Positions 25,107-34,636 of a stretch of DNA of 64,000 bases are shown one piece after another. The stretch is taken from contig NZ_RZJR01000011.1 of the NCBI RefSeq assembly GCF_003990975.1, positions 1 to 64,000 on the forward strand, read 5' to 3'. The DNA is from Cohnella sp. AR92. Its GTDB lineage: Bacteria > Bacillota > Bacilli > Paenibacillales > Paenibacillaceae. Every line of letters begins with the position of its first letter. Positions within the stretch are counted from its first letter, which is position 1. A program made the translations under genes and the position numbers. Under the pieces are notes generated by a model. That model was not told where the DNA came from. It ran no database searches and worked only from the letters and a program-made list of their open reading frames with translations.

Positions 25107-26228
25107 ATGCTTAAAATCGGGTCTCACGTGTCGTTCTCAGGCGAAGGATTGCTGACGGCAACCAAAGAAGCTTTAACTTACGGATCCAGTACTTTCATGA
25201 TTTACACGGGTGCTCCGCAGAATACCCGTCGTAAGCCGATCGAGGATCTCTTCATAGACGAAGGCAAACAATTGATGGCTCAGAACGGAATCGGGGAGAT
25301 CGTCGTTCACGCTCCTTACATTGTCAATCTGGGCTCTTATAAGGCATCGACGTTCGATCTGGCCGTGAACTTCCTGCAAGAGGAGATTCACCGGACCCAC
25401 AAGATCGGCGTTCGCAACATCGTGCTGCACCCCGGCGCTTATACGGAGAAGGATCCCGAGTATGGAATCGAACGGATCGCCGAAGGCTTGAACGAGGTGC
25501 TCTCCGGGACGAAGGAGACGGAAGTCAATATCGCTCTCGAGACGATGGCCGGCAAAGGAACGGAGATCGGCCGCAGCTTCGAGGAGATTGCTTCCATTAT
25601 CGAGAAGGTGCAGGACAACCACCGTTTGACCGTCTGCATGGATACGTGCCACATGCACGACGCCGGTTATGCGATCGTGGACGATATCGACGGCGTGCTG
25701 CGAAAGTTCGACGATATCGTCGGGCTGGACCGCGTGGCGGTCGTTCACGTCAACGACAGCAAGAACCCGCAGGGCGCGGCCAAGGACCGTCACTCCCCGA
25801 TCGGTTCGGGGTGGATCGGCTTCGAAGGCATTCATCGCGTCGTGCACCATGATGCGCTGCAGGGACGTCCGTTCATTCTCGAGACCCCATGGATCGGCAA
25901 AAACGAAAGGCCGATGTACGAGGCGGAGATCGCGCTTCTTCGCGGGGACGTGGAAGAGAGATTCGGCGGCGAGTTCCTGGAAGACGTCGAACGCATTCAC
26001 TTCCTTCTGGAGAAGGAGAATATCGAACCCCGCCTGTACGTGCTGAACACTTGGGAGCTGCTCAAGTCCGACGCCAAGGCGAAGAAAGCCGACCCGCGCG
26101 AGCCGATGGAGCGCCTGTACGATCTGATTTTGGAGAACTCGATTCTGTCCGGAGAGTATTCGGAGGAGCAAGTGAACCAGCGTCTGACCGTCGCGCTTGC
26201 CGGCAAAGAATGGCTCGCCAAGCTTTAA
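25107..26228 (+). CDS. nfo: Deoxyribonuclease IV (endonuclease IV) with C-terminal extension
   Basis: This AP endonuclease cuts DNA 5' of abasic sites with a three-zinc centre. The metal ligands line up one for one with E. coli Nfo: H68, H108, E145, D179, H182, H214, D227, H229 and E259. The usual protein ends soon after ETPWIGKN (about 280-300 residues); this one has 373, with an added region of about 85 residues ([28 protein letters not shown] and an apparently helical tail). The extension is a candidate protein-protein or DNA contact. GAGAGGAG precedes the ATG. PurU follows 40 bases downstream. Confidence 0.94.
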   Translation: MLKIGSHVSFSGEGLLTATKEALTYGSSTFMIYTGAPQNTRRKPIEDLFIDEGKQLMAQNGIGEIVVHAPYIVNLGSYKASTFDLAVNFLQEEIHRTHKIGVRNIVLHPGAYTEKDPEYGIERIAEGLNEVLSGTKETEVNIALETMAGKGTEIGRSFEEIASIIEKVQDNHRLTVCMDTCHMHDAGYAIVDDIDGVLRKFDDIVGLDRVAVVHVNDSKNPQGAAKDRHSPIGSGWIGFEGIHRVVHHDALQGRPFILETPWIGKNERPMYEAEIALLRGDVEERFGGEFLEDVERIHFLLEKENIEPRLYVLNTWELLKSDAKAKKADPREPMERLYDLILENSILSGEYSEEQVNQRLTVALAGKEWLAKL

Positions 26229-26268
26229 TCTGACCTAACGGGTATAGCTGAGAGGAAGAAGATCAAGA

Positions 26269-27165
26269 ATGAGTTCGAATCCATCTTTTAACGCGCGCGA
26301 CTTCGCCGATAAGGCGAACCGCGCTCGAATGCTGATCTCCTGCCCGGATCGCGCGGGGATCGTATCGACGGTATCGCAATTCCTGTTCGACCAAGGAACC
26401 AATATCGTTTCTTCGGACCAATATACGATCGACCCGGAAGGCGGCATGTTCTTCATGCGGGTCGAATTCGACTTGGAGGATCTGGAGAGCAAGCTGGCGA
26501 CGCTGCAGGAGGACTTCACCCGGGTAGCCGACCGCTTCGACATGAGGTGGAGCGTCTACCGGGCAAGCCGGCGCAAGAGGATCGCGATCTTCGTATCCAA
26601 GGAAGATCACTGTCTTTTGGAGCTGTTGTGGCAATGGCAATCCGGAGATCTCGACGCCGATATCGCGATGGTCATCAGCAACCACGAGAACAGCCGTCCG
26701 TTCGTGGAATCGATCGGCATTCCGTTCCATTACATACCGGTTACGCCGGAGACGAAGGCGGAAGCGGAGCGCAAGCAGCTGGAGCTGACGGAAGGCAAGG
26801 TCGACCTGATCGTGCTCGCCAGGTACATGCAGATCGTGACTCCGAAGTTCATCGAGCGATTCCCCAATCGGATCATCAACATCCACCATTCCTTCCTTCC
26901 CGCTTTCGTCGGGGCGAAGCCCTATGACCGTGCTTACGATCGCGGCGTCAAGCTGATCGGAGCGACCGCTCATTACGTGACCGAGGAATTGGATGCAGGA
27001 CCGATCATCGAGCAGGACGTTCAGCGGGTCAGCCATCGCGACAACGCGGTCGAGCTGAAGCGCATCGGGCGCCACATCGAACGGATCGTTCTGGCCCGCG
27101 CCGTTCGTTGGCACGTCGAAGATCGATTGGTCGTTTTCCGCAATAAGACGGTTGTCTTCGATTAA
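26269..27165 (+). CDS. purU: Formyltetrahydrofolate deformylase
   Basis: This 298-residue enzyme hydrolyses 10-formyl-THF to formate and THF, supplying formate and balancing one-carbon pools. An N-terminal ACT domain (ISCPDRAGIVSTVSQFLFDQG, about 24-45) is followed by a formyltransferase fold (RKRIAIFVSKEDHCLLELLW on), with INIHHSFLPAF and the catalytic Asp in ATAHYVTEELDAGPIIEQD. Its separation from the nfo-like gene by only 40 bases suggests co-transcription. GAGGAAGAAGATCAAGA precedes the ATG. Confidence 0.95.
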   Translation: MSSNPSFNARDFADKANRARMLISCPDRAGIVSTVSQFLFDQGTNIVSSDQYTIDPEGGMFFMRVEFDLEDLESKLATLQEDFTRVADRFDMRWSVYRASRRKRIAIFVSKEDHCLLELLWQWQSGDLDADIAMVISNHENSRPFVESIGIPFHYIPVTPETKAEAERKQLELTEGKVDLIVLARYMQIVTPKFIERFPNRIINIHHSFLPAFVGAKPYDRAYDRGVKLIGATAHYVTEELDAGPIIEQDVQRVSHRDNAVELKRIGRHIERIVLARAVRWHVEDRLVVFRNKTVVFD

Positions 27166-27388
27166 TGGGGTCGCTTGGGCCCCTGTCGCTTGTCCGTACA
27201 AGTTATGGCAAAGGCGGGGGTGTCGTGGTACAATAGGCAAGATCCCGAAGGCTCGATATAAGGCATCCCCTGCCGGATCTCCGGCATGGCCGAGATGTTT
27301 TATCATATAAGTTTTTGTTTAAAGAGATCAGCTTGGGAAAAGGATTCCTTAAACCCTCGTTGCAAAAGTATGGAGGAGGAAAAGATTC

Positions 27389-29404
27389 ATGACTGCCAGC
27401 TCGAAAACGATTGAACAATTATCCGTAACGACGATCCGTACCCTCGCGATCGACGCCATCGAGAAAGCGAAGTCCGGCCACCCGGGCATGCCGATGGGCG
27501 CCGCTCCGATGGGCTACCAGCTCTTCGCGAAGTCGATGACTCACAACCCGTCGAATCCGTCCTGGATCAACCGCGACCGCTTCGTTCTGTCCGCGGGACA
27601 CGGATCCATGCTGCTGTACGCTCTGCTGCACCTGAGCGGATACGATCTTCCGATCGAAGAGATCAAGAACTTCCGCCAATGGGGCTCCCTGACCCCGGGA
27701 CATCCGGAGTTCGGCCACACGGCAGGCGTCGACGCAACGACGGGACCGCTCGGACAAGGCTTCGGCATGGCGGTCGGCATGGCGATGGCGGAAGCTCATC
27801 TCGGAGCTACCTACAATCGCGAAGGCTACGATCTGATCAACCACTATACGTACGGAATCTGCGGCGACGGCGACCTGTCCGAAGGGATCTCCAACGAAGC
27901 GGCTTCGATGGCGGGCCACTTGCAGCTCGGCAAGCTGATCATGCTGTACGACTCGAACGACATCTCGCTGGACGGCGAGCTGAACCTGTCGTTCTCCGAG
28001 AACGTAGCTAAGCGCTTCGAAGGCTACAACTGGCAAGTTCTGCGCGTCGAAGACGGCAACGACCTGAACGCTCTGGCGAAGGCGATCGCGGAAGCGCAAG
28101 CCGAGAAGAGCAAGCCGACCCTGATCGAAGTGAAGACGGTCATCGGCTACGGCTCTCCGAACAAGGGCGGCAAGGGCGGCCATGCCGGTCCTCACGGCTC
28201 CCCGCTCGGCGGAGAAGAAGCGAAGCTGACGAAGAGCTTCTACGAATGGGAAGGCGAAGACTTCTTCGTACCGGAAGAGGTTCGCGCTCACTTCGCGGAA
28301 GTGAAGAAGCAAGGCGAAGCGGCAAACGCGGCTTGGGACGAGCTGTTCGCCAAGTACAAAGCGGCTTATCCTGAACTGGCAACGCAATTCGACAACGCTG
28401 TCGGCTCGAAGCTTCCGGCCGGCTGGGATGCCGATCTTCCTTCCTACTCGACGGAAGACAAGCCGCTGTCCACTCGCGTCGCTTCCGGCAACGCGCTGAA
28501 CGGTCTGGCGAAGAACGTGCCTCACCTGCTGGGCGGCTCCGCCGACCTGGAAAGCTCGACGATGACTCACCTGAAGGGCCTGCCTCAGTTCAAGCCCGGC
28601 CAATACGAAGGCCGCAACGTTTACTACGGCATCCGCGAGTTCGGAATGGCGGCTGCGATGAACGGCGCGTCCTTGCATGGCGGCGTGAAGATCTTCGGCG
28701 GCACGTTCTTCGTCTTCACGGACTACCTGCGTCCGGCCGTTCGTCTGGCCGCGCTGATGAAGCAGCCGGTCGTCTACGTCCTGACTCACGACTCCATCGC
28801 GGTCGGCGAAGACGGCCCGACTCACGAGCCGATCGAGCAGCTGGCTTCGATCCGCGTCATTCCGGGCCTGACGGTCATCCGTCCGGCAGATGCGAACGAG
28901 ACCTCCGCAGCATGGGCTTATGCGGTAGAGAACAACTCTAACCCGGTTGCCCTGGTGCTGACCCGTCAGAACCTGCCGGTTCTGCCAGGCACGCAAGAGA
29001 ACGCTCGCGAAGCGATCAAGAAGGGCGGCTACGTCATCTCCGAAGCGGCGAACGGCGCGCCGCAAGGCATCCTGATCGCGACCGGCTCCGAGGTTCAACT
29101 CGCTGTCGCTTCGCAGAAGGCTCTCGCCGAGCAAGGCATCCACGTTCGCGTTGTCAGCCTGCCGAGCTGGGATCTGTTCGACAAGCAATCCAAGGAGTAC
29201 AAGGAGAGCGTTCTGCCGAAGTCCGTCAAGGCTCGTCTGGCGATCGAGATGGCTCATCCGTTCGGCTGGGATCGCTTCGTCGGCGACGAGGGCGCGATCC
29301 TCGGCATCGACACGTTCGGCGCTTCCGCTCCTGGCGACCGCGTAATCAAGGAGTACGGCTTTACCGTTGAGAACGTTATCGAGCAATTCAAGAAGCTGAT
29401 CTAA
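27389..29404 (+). CDS. tkt: Transketolase
   Basis: This 671-residue enzyme moves two-carbon units between pentose phosphates using thiamine diphosphate. The TPP motif GDGDLSEG (about 158-165) with its downstream partner, the N-terminal [15 protein letters not shown], and the C-terminal domain with [12 protein letters not shown] are all present and of normal length. AGGAGG precedes the ATG. Codon use is strongly biased towards C-ending optimal codons, a sign of high expression. A TACAAT -10 box lies at about 27230 in the 223-base gap upstream. Confidence 0.98.
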   Translation: MTASSKTIEQLSVTTIRTLAIDAIEKAKSGHPGMPMGAAPMGYQLFAKSMTHNPSNPSWINRDRFVLSAGHGSMLLYALLHLSGYDLPIEEIKNFRQWGSLTPGHPEFGHTAGVDATTGPLGQGFGMAVGMAMAEAHLGATYNREGYDLINHYTYGICGDGDLSEGISNEAASMAGHLQLGKLIMLYDSNDISLDGELNLSFSENVAKRFEGYNWQVLRVEDGNDLNALAKAIAEAQAEKSKPTLIEVKTVIGYGSPNKGGKGGHAGPHGSPLGGEEAKLTKSFYEWEGEDFFVPEEVRAHFAEVKKQGEAANAAWDELFAKYKAAYPELATQFDNAVGSKLPAGWDADLPSYSTEDKPLSTRVASGNALNGLAKNVPHLLGGSADLESSTMTHLKGLPQFKPGQYEGRNVYYGIREFGMAAAMNGASLHGGVKIFGGTFFVFTDYLRPAVRLAALMKQPVVYVLTHDSIAVGEDGPTHEPIEQLASIRVIPGLTVIRPADANETSAAWAYAVENNSNPVALVLTRQNLPVLPGTQENAREAIKKGGYVISEAANGAPQGILIATGSEVQLAVASQKALAEQGIHVRVVSLPSWDLFDKQSKEYKESVLPKSVKARLAIEMAHPFGWDRFVGDEGAILGIDTFGASAPGDRVIKEYGFTVENVIEQFKKLI

Positions 29405-29431
29405 ATCGACCTGGGGAGGAAGCAACCGCGT

Positions 29432-29746
29432 ATGTCGCAACAATTCGATCAAGTATCCGTCGTTAAGCAAGCCAACATCTACTTCGACGGCAAGGTAACC
29501 AGCCGCACGGTGCTGTTCGCGGACGGCACCCGCAAGACCCTCGGAATCATGCTTCCGGGCGAATACGAATTCGGCACCGGCCAAGCGGAGCTCATGGAGA
29601 TTCTCGCCGGCGAGCTGACGGTTCAACTGCCGGGCAGCGAAGAATGGATCGCGATCTCCGGAACGGGCGAGTTCACGGTTCCCGGCGATTCCAAGTTCAA
29701 GCTGAAGATCACTCAAACGACCGACTACGTTTGCTCCTACCTGTAA
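29432..29746 (+). CDS. ppnP: Pyrimidine/purine nucleoside phosphorylase
   Basis: This 104-residue protein of the PpnP (formerly DUF1255) cupin family has the compact cupin sequence (KQANIYFDGKVTSRTVLFADG, IMLPGEYEFGTGQAELMEILAGEL, GTGEFTVPGDSKFKLKI). E. coli PpnP phosphorolyses several nucleosides to free bases and ribose-1-phosphate. It lies 27 bases downstream of transketolase, so pentose phosphate from nucleoside salvage and the pentose pathway are transcribed together. GGGAGGAAG precedes the ATG. Confidence 0.95.
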   Translation: MSQQFDQVSVVKQANIYFDGKVTSRTVLFADGTRKTLGIMLPGEYEFGTGQAELMEILAGELTVQLPGSEEWIAISGTGEFTVPGDSKFKLKITQTTDYVCSYL

Positions 29747-29813
29747 GAATGTTGGCGGAACGGTCCGGCGGTAAGCGTACCGGCCGGCGTTCCTCCTCGA
29801 TTAAGCCTCACCT

Positions 29814-29859
29814 AAGCCTCACCTGTAGGTCTGCCGACCTCTGGGTGAGGCTTTTTTTT
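29814..29859 (+). terminator. Terminator of the tkt-ppnP unit
   Basis: AAGCCTCACC pairs with GGGTGAGGCTT, followed by eight T. The inner AGGTC/GACCT pair extends the stem. Confidence 0.93.
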
Positions 29860-29884
29860 GTTGGGCTGACGCCGAGCTGGGCCG

Positions 29885-30327
29885 GAGTTATTGAATGGAG
29901 TTCAATAACTCGAGCTTGGAGGCGGCAGATTGGCGGGAGTTGTTAAATAGAGTTCAATAACTCGGGCTGGGAGACGGCAGAATGGTGGGAGTTATTGAAT
30001 AGAGTTCAATAACTCGGGCTGGGAGACGGCAGAATGGCGGGAGTTATTGAATAGAGTTCAATAACTCGGGCTGGGAGACGGCAGAATGGCGGGAGTTATT
30101 GAATGGAGTTCAATAACTTGGTCTGGGAGTCGGCAGTTTGGCGGGAGTTATTGAATGTAGTTCAATAACTAGAGCATGGCGGCGGCAGAATGGCGGGAGT
30201 TATTGAATAGAGTTCAATAACTCGGGCTTGGGGGCGGCAGAATGGCGGGAGTTATTGAATAGAGTTCAATAACTCGGGCTTGGAGGCGGCAGAATGGCGG
30301 GAGTTATTGAATAGAGTGCAATAACGG
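29885..30327. repeat. Tandem array 1: nine copies of a 52-bp palindromic unit
   Basis: Units start at 29885, 29937, 29989, 30041, 30093, 30145, 30197, 30249 and 30301, an exact 52-bp period. Each opens with a perfect or near-perfect hairpin: arm GAGTTATTGAA, five-base loop (tagag or tggag), arm TTCAATAACTC, followed by a 25-base GC-rich spacer (GGGCTGGGAGACGGCAGAATGGCGG). Copies 1, 2, 5 and 6 carry substitutions; the last is truncated. No reading frame of interest runs through it. Whole-unit repetition (spacer included) excludes CRISPR. Confidence 0.97.
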
Positions 30328-30415
30328 AAGCTTTGTTTGTTGGCTGGTCGTGCTTCGTCATTTCGGCGCTTCGTTTAACCTATTAGCAGGCCTGGCTTCC
30401 ATCGGAGGTAATGGA

Positions 30416-31052
30416 GAGAGTAACGGGACTACTCGCAAGATGGAAATGCGCTGCAATCGGGTTAGGGAGTAACCAATCTACTCATATTGGCGGCAAAGGG
30501 TGACAGTGAGCGGAAGAAGGTAACTAGACTACTCACATTGGCGGCAAAGAGTGGCCGTGATCGGAAGAAGGCAACCAGACTACTCACATTGGCAGGAAAG
30601 AGTAACAGTGGGCGGAGGAAGGTAACCAGACTACTCACATTGGAGGTAAAGAGTGACAGTGGGCGGAGGAAGGTAACCAAATTACTCACATTGGAGGGAA
30701 AGAGTGACAGTGGGCGGAAGAAGGCAATCAGACTACTCACATTGGCAGGAAAGAGTAACAGTTGGAGGAAGAAGGTAACTAGACTACTCACATTGGCGGG
30801 AAAGAGTGACAGTGGGCGGAGGAAGGTAACCAGACTACTCACATTGGCGGGAAAGAGTGACAGTGGGCGGAAGAAGGTAACCAGACTACTCACATTGGCG
30901 GGAAAGAGTGACAGTGGGCGGAAGAAGGTAACCAGACTACTCACATTTGGCGGTAAAGAGTGACAGTGTGCGGAGGAAGGTAACAAGATTACTCACATTG
31001 GAGGGAAAGAGTGACAGTGTGCGGAAGAAGGTAACCAGACTACTCAAATTGA
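30416..31052. repeat. Tandem array 2: about thirteen copies of a 51-bp unit
   Basis: The landmark TACTC recurs at 30430, 30479, 30530, 30581, 30632, 30683, 30734, 30785, 30836, 30887, 30938, 30990 and 31041. The consensus contains AAGAGTGACAGTGGGCGG, AAGAAGGTAACCAG and ACTACTCACATTGGCGG. The edge copies are degenerate and the middle ones nearly identical, as in unequal exchange. Unlike arrays 1 and 3, it has no clear inverted repeat. Because 51 is divisible by three, frames stay open on both strands and give 17-residue repeat peptides; I do not regard these as genes. Confidence 0.96.
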
Positions 31053-31340
31053 AATGCTCAACAGGTGGGACAAGAGTTACCTATCTTCGCGTTAGCAGAA
31101 TTTCGCTGCAGCTGAGCCAACGGCATGCCCCGAGCCGAGATTGTCGAAAGAATCGACTATTGGAGCCAAAAGGCATGCCAAAAGCCGAGATGATCGAAAG
31201 AATCGACTAACGAAGCCCGAACAGGCATGCAGCGAGCCGAGATAGTCGAGAGAATCGACTAACGAAGCCCGAACAGGCATGCCAAAAGCCGAGATGATCG
31301 AAAGAATCGACTAACGGAGTCCGAATGGGCATCCCCCGAG

Positions 31341-32698
31341 GGTCTGTCAATAATTTTGTGTAAACTCATTTATAGAGAATCTCCCCCGAGGGGGAGATCG
31401 GCCCTCACGGTAAATGCTGACCGATCCGCTCCGGAAAGAAGACGGAGAGCTGAAGCAGCATTTGCCCCCAGTTTTGGACTCGGCCTGTCCATTTGCGGGT
31501 GACGTCCATTGTGACTAGATACAGCATTTTGAGCAGCGCTTCATCCGTCGGAAAGATGCTCTTACCCTTGGTCACCTTGCGAAGCTGCCTGTGGTAGCTC
31601 TCGATCATATTCGTCGTGTAAATGAGCTTACGGATTTCTGGTGGATACTTGAAGAACGTCGCCAGTTCGTCCCAATTGGTGCGCCAAGAGCGAACGATAA
31701 GCGGGTATTTGGTTCCCCACGTTTCTTCGAAGCGGTCCAGCTCGACAAGCGCCATCTCTTCTGAAACAGCCTTGTAGATGGGCTTTAGATCCGCCGTTAC
31801 TTTCTTGAGGTCCTTGTATGACACGTAGCGCGTCGAGTTACGGATTTGGTGGATAATACACTTTTGGATCTCGGTCTTCGGATAACAGGCTGCGATCGCT
31901 TGAGAGAAGCCGGACAAGTTGTCTACACAGGTGATGAGGATATCCTGAACGCCGCGGTTCTTCAGGTCGTTGAGAACAGCGAGCCAGAACTTTGCCGATT
32001 CGTTCTCGCCGATCCACATCCCCAGCACGTCCTTGTTACCATCCAGATCGATGCCAATAACCATGTAGGCGGCTTTATTCACGATGGCGCCGTCTTGTTT
32101 CACTTTGAAGTGAATGGCGTCCAGGAATACGACCGCGTAGACGGTTTGCAGCGGTCGATTCTGCCACTCTTTGATGATTGGAACGATCTTGTTCGTTACG
32201 TTCGAGATCATGGTCGGCGAGACATCGATGCCATACAGGTTGTTTAGATGATCTTGAATTTCTCGCGTGCTAACGCCTTTAGCGTAGAGCGCAATGATCT
32301 GGTCCTCGATGCCCGTTACGTTCGATTGATGCTTCCGAACAACGACTGGATCGAACTCGCCCAGACGGTCTCTAGGGACTGCAATCTCCTGCTCGCCGTA
32401 CTCGCTCATGATCTTCTTCTTGCTTTTCCCGTTACGGCTGTTGCTCGTCTGCTTGTTCTGCATGTCATGCTTCTCGTAGCCAAGATGGGTGTCCATCTCG
32501 GCCTCAAGCATCTCCTGCAGCGTTTCTGCAAACAAGTCCTTCAAGGCATTCTGTGCGTCCTGAGCGGTAACCAGATTATTCTCCTTGATAAACGATCTGA
32601 GCTGCTCCTTTGACCATAATCCCATGTGTGCTCCCAACCTTTCTAGTAATTCCATTTTAGTAGGTTTGAGAGTTTACACAAAGTATTTTACAGACTCT
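31341..32698 (-). mobile_element. IS256-family insertion sequence, intact
   Basis: Terminal inverted repeats lie at 31341-31367 and 32670-32698; both read inward GTCTGT, about 7 variable bases, then TTTGTGTAAACTC. They are flanked by the direct duplication CCCCCGAG (31333-31340 and 32699-32706). The element carries one intact transposase gene. A small hairpin (ATCTCCCCC/GGGGGAGAT) at 31380-31400 lies just beyond the transposase stop. Confidence 0.95.
31405..32655 (-). CDS. IS256-family DDE transposase
   Basis: This 416-residue transposase of the IS256/MULE group appears full length and uninterrupted. Catalytic residues are visible: D in VVFLDAIHFKV, D in ITCVDNLSGF and E in NMIESYHRQLRK; the zinc-like C/H block is present around KCIIHQIRNSTRYV. 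The inner PLQTVYAVVFLDAIH segment is characteristic. The start region is MELLERLGAHMGL; an ATG at residue 11 is an alternative. Its lower GC content separates it from the host genes. Confidence 0.97.
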   Translation of the reverse strand: MELLERLGAHMGLWSKEQLRSFIKENNLVTAQDAQNALKDLFAETLQEMLEAEMDTHLGYEKHDMQNKQTSNSRNGKSKKKIMSEYGEQEIAVPRDRLGEFDPVVVRKHQSNVTGIEDQIIALYAKGVSTREIQDHLNNLYGIDVSPTMISNVTNKIVPIIKEWQNRPLQTVYAVVFLDAIHFKVKQDGAIVNKAAYMVIGIDLDGNKDVLGMWIGENESAKFWLAVLNDLKNRGVQDILITCVDNLSGFSQAIAACYPKTEIQKCIIHQIRNSTRYVSYKDLKKVTADLKPIYKAVSEEMALVELDRFEETWGTKYPLIVRSWRTNWDELATFFKYPPEIRKLIYTTNMIESYHRQLRKVTKGKSIFPTDEALLKMLYLVTMDVTRKWTGRVQNWGQMLLQLSVFFPERIGQHLP

Positions 32699-32812
32699 CC
32701 CCCGAGCCGAGATAGTCGAGAGAATCGACTAACGGAGTCCAAATGGGCATGCCCCGAGCCGAGATAGTCGAGAGAATCGACTAACTAAGAGCGCCCGTTT
32801 TGGCATGCGGCC

Positions 32813-32984
32813 TGTTGCGCTCTCCCTAGCGCATCGCTAATCTATATCGATTGGAAGGAATATCGTACCCGATGTTTAATCTTTTATAGAGAAAAGAAAA
32901 CGCTTTATTCGAGGGGATTCGACTCCGATGGCTGAGAGCAGCTTCAGTCAGACGGATGACTAACGATAGGTGGAGGAGATCGAG
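32813..32984 (+). other. Gap between array 3 and the FAD dehydrogenase gene
   Basis: No gene is seen here. An imperfect GAGCGC/GCGCTC inverted repeat at about 32789-32822 overlaps the end of array 3. GAAAACGCTTTATT near 32893 weakly resembles a CcpA (cre) site, with three mismatches. Confidence 0.4.
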
Positions 32985-34634
32985 GTGGAGCAGGATGTCA
33001 TCGTGGTAGGCGCGGGGCTGGCCGGGCTGGTTGCGGCGGCCGAGATCGCGGACGGGGGGCGGAAGGTGCTGCTGGTGGACCAAGAACCGGAGGCTTCGCT
33101 TGGCGGGCAGGCTTGGTGGTCCTTCGGCGGCTTGTTCCTTGTCGATTCGCCAGAGCAACGCAGGCTCCGAATCAAGGACTCGCGCGAGCTCGCTTGGCAG
33201 GATTGGCTCGGTTCGGCAGGCTTCGACAGGGAGGAAGACAGCTGGGGACGGCGCTGGGCGGAAGCTTACGTCGACTTCGCCGCCGGCGAGAAACGCGCTT
33301 GGCTGCGCGGCATGGGCGTCCGCTTCTTCCCCGTCGTCGGCTGGGCGGAGCGGGGGGGCTATCTGGCGGATGGACACGGGAATTCGGTCCCGCGCTTCCA
33401 CATCGTGTGGGGAACGGGACCGGCCATCGTAGCGCCATTCGAGCAGAGGGTTCAAGAACATCGGAGAAAGGGAACGTTGACCTATCTTCCGCGCCATCGG
33501 GTCGATCGTCTTCTGACCGAGAACGGCGCAGTGGTCGGGATCAGCGGGGCCGTTCTCGCTCCGAGCTCGGCGGCAAGAGGGGAACCCAGCTCGCGCGACG
33601 CGGTCGGCACGTTCGAGTATCGGGCGCAGGCGGTACTCGTGTCCAGCGGAGGCATCGGCGGCAACCCGGAACTGATTCGGCAGAATTGGCCGGCGCGCCT
33701 GGGGGCGCCGCCGGAGCATATGCTGGCCGGCGTTCCCGCCCATGTGGACGGCCGCATGCTGGGCATTACGGAGGAGGCTGGCGGACGGATCGTGAACCGA
33801 GACCGCATGTGGCATTACACCGAAGGGCTCAAGAACTGGAACCCCATCTGGGAGAATCATGGAATCCGCATTCTTCCCGGCCCGTCGTCCGTATGGCTGG
33901 ATGCCGAGGGACGGCGGTTTCCGGCTCCCGTATTCCCGGGCTACGATACGCTCGGGACGCTTGAGGCAATCCAGAAGACGGGCTACGATTACTCGTGGTT
34001 CATCCTAACGAAGAAAATCATCAAGAAAGAGTTCGCTCTATCCGGCTCCGAGCAGAATCCCGACCTGACGGGCAAGAGCATTCGCAAGGTTCTAAGCCGG
34101 GTGCTTCCCGGAGCCCCCGGGCCGGTTCAGGCGTTCATGGATCATGGGGAAGACTTCGTCATCGCGGACAATCTGCCGGAACTGGTGGAAGGAATGAATC
34201 GCCTGACGGGCGCAAATCTGCTGAAGCTGGAGGAGATCGAGAGACAGCTGGTCGCCCGGGACCGGGAGATCGTCAACAAGTTCGCGAAAGATCTCCAGAT
34301 TACCGCACTGCGCGGAGCTCGGCAATACCTGGGAGACAAGCTCATTCGCGCCGCTTCCCCGCATGCCGTCCTAGACCCGAAGAACGGGCCGTTGATCGCG
34401 GTCAAGCTTCATCTGGTCAGCCGCAAGACGCTGGGAGGCTTGCAGACGGACCTGTCCGGCAGAGTGCTAAGCGACAGCGGCTCGCCGGTGCCGGGTCTCT
34501 ATGCGGCCGGAGAAGCATCGGGCTTCGGCGGCGGAGGCTTGCATGGCTATCGGGCTCTGGAGGGAACGTTCCTGGGAGGCTGTCTTTTCACGGGAAGGAC
34601 GACGGGTCAAGCGATCGTGAAGGATCTCGAATAG
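32985..34634 (+). CDS. FAD-binding dehydrogenase (3-ketosteroid dehydrogenase/fumarate reductase-like)
   Basis: A flavoprotein of about 549 residues with the dinucleotide-binding motif GAGLAGLVAA near its start and the flavoprotein C-terminus GLYAAGEASGFGGGGLHGYRALEGTFLGGCLFTGR. This pattern fits the FAD_binding_2 family (KstD/fumarate-reductase flavoprotein, often annotated FAD-binding dehydrogenase). The electron donor and substrate are not clear. The GTG at 32985 is chosen because GGAGGAGA precedes it by 8 bases; an earlier in-frame GTG at 32970 lies within that site. It is convergent with the next gene, with only two bases between the stops. Confidence 0.88.
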   Translation: MEQDVIVVGAGLAGLVAAAEIADGGRKVLLVDQEPEASLGGQAWWSFGGLFLVDSPEQRRLRIKDSRELAWQDWLGSAGFDREEDSWGRRWAEAYVDFAAGEKRAWLRGMGVRFFPVVGWAERGGYLADGHGNSVPRFHIVWGTGPAIVAPFEQRVQEHRRKGTLTYLPRHRVDRLLTENGAVVGISGAVLAPSSAARGEPSSRDAVGTFEYRAQAVLVSSGGIGGNPELIRQNWPARLGAPPEHMLAGVPAHVDGRMLGITEEAGGRIVNRDRMWHYTEGLKNWNPIWENHGIRILPGPSSVWLDAEGRRFPAPVFPGYDTLGTLEAIQKTGYDYSWFILTKKIIKKEFALSGSEQNPDLTGKSIRKVLSRVLPGAPGPVQAFMDHGEDFVIADNLPELVEGMNRLTGANLLKLEEIERQLVARDREIVNKFAKDLQITALRGARQYLGDKLIRAASPHAVLDPKNGPLIAVKLHLVSRKTLGGLQTDLSGRVLSDSGSPVPGLYAAGEASGFGGGGLHGYRALEGTFLGGCLFTGRTTGQAIVKDLE

Positions 34635-34636
34635 AA

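Larger units (their letters stand above)
31122..32812. repeat. Tandem array 3: 52-bp units interrupted by an IS256 element
   Basis: The landmark GGCAT occurs at 31122, 31172, 31224, 31276 and 31328, then, after the insertion element, at 32746 and in a last partial copy at 32802. Each unit has the palindrome GGCATGCC and a hairpin of TAGTCGA, five-base loop, TCGACTA (or a GATGATCGA variant). Removing the IS and one 8-bp duplication restores the 52-bp spacing between 31328 and 32746 exactly, so the array predates the insertion. Confidence 0.94.

Noticed and set aside
27419..29716. Long minus-strand open frame opposite transketolase
   Set aside because: It mirrors the codon bias of the highly expressed plus-strand gene (few T-ending codons), with no recognisable domain.
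30462..30986. Open frames with 17-residue repeats on both strands
   Set aside because: They follow solely from a 51-bp tandem repeat whose length is divisible by three; there is no ribosome site and no domain.
29885..31340. CRISPR array
   Set aside because: Whole units including the would-be spacers are repeated, there are no unique spacers and no cas genes.
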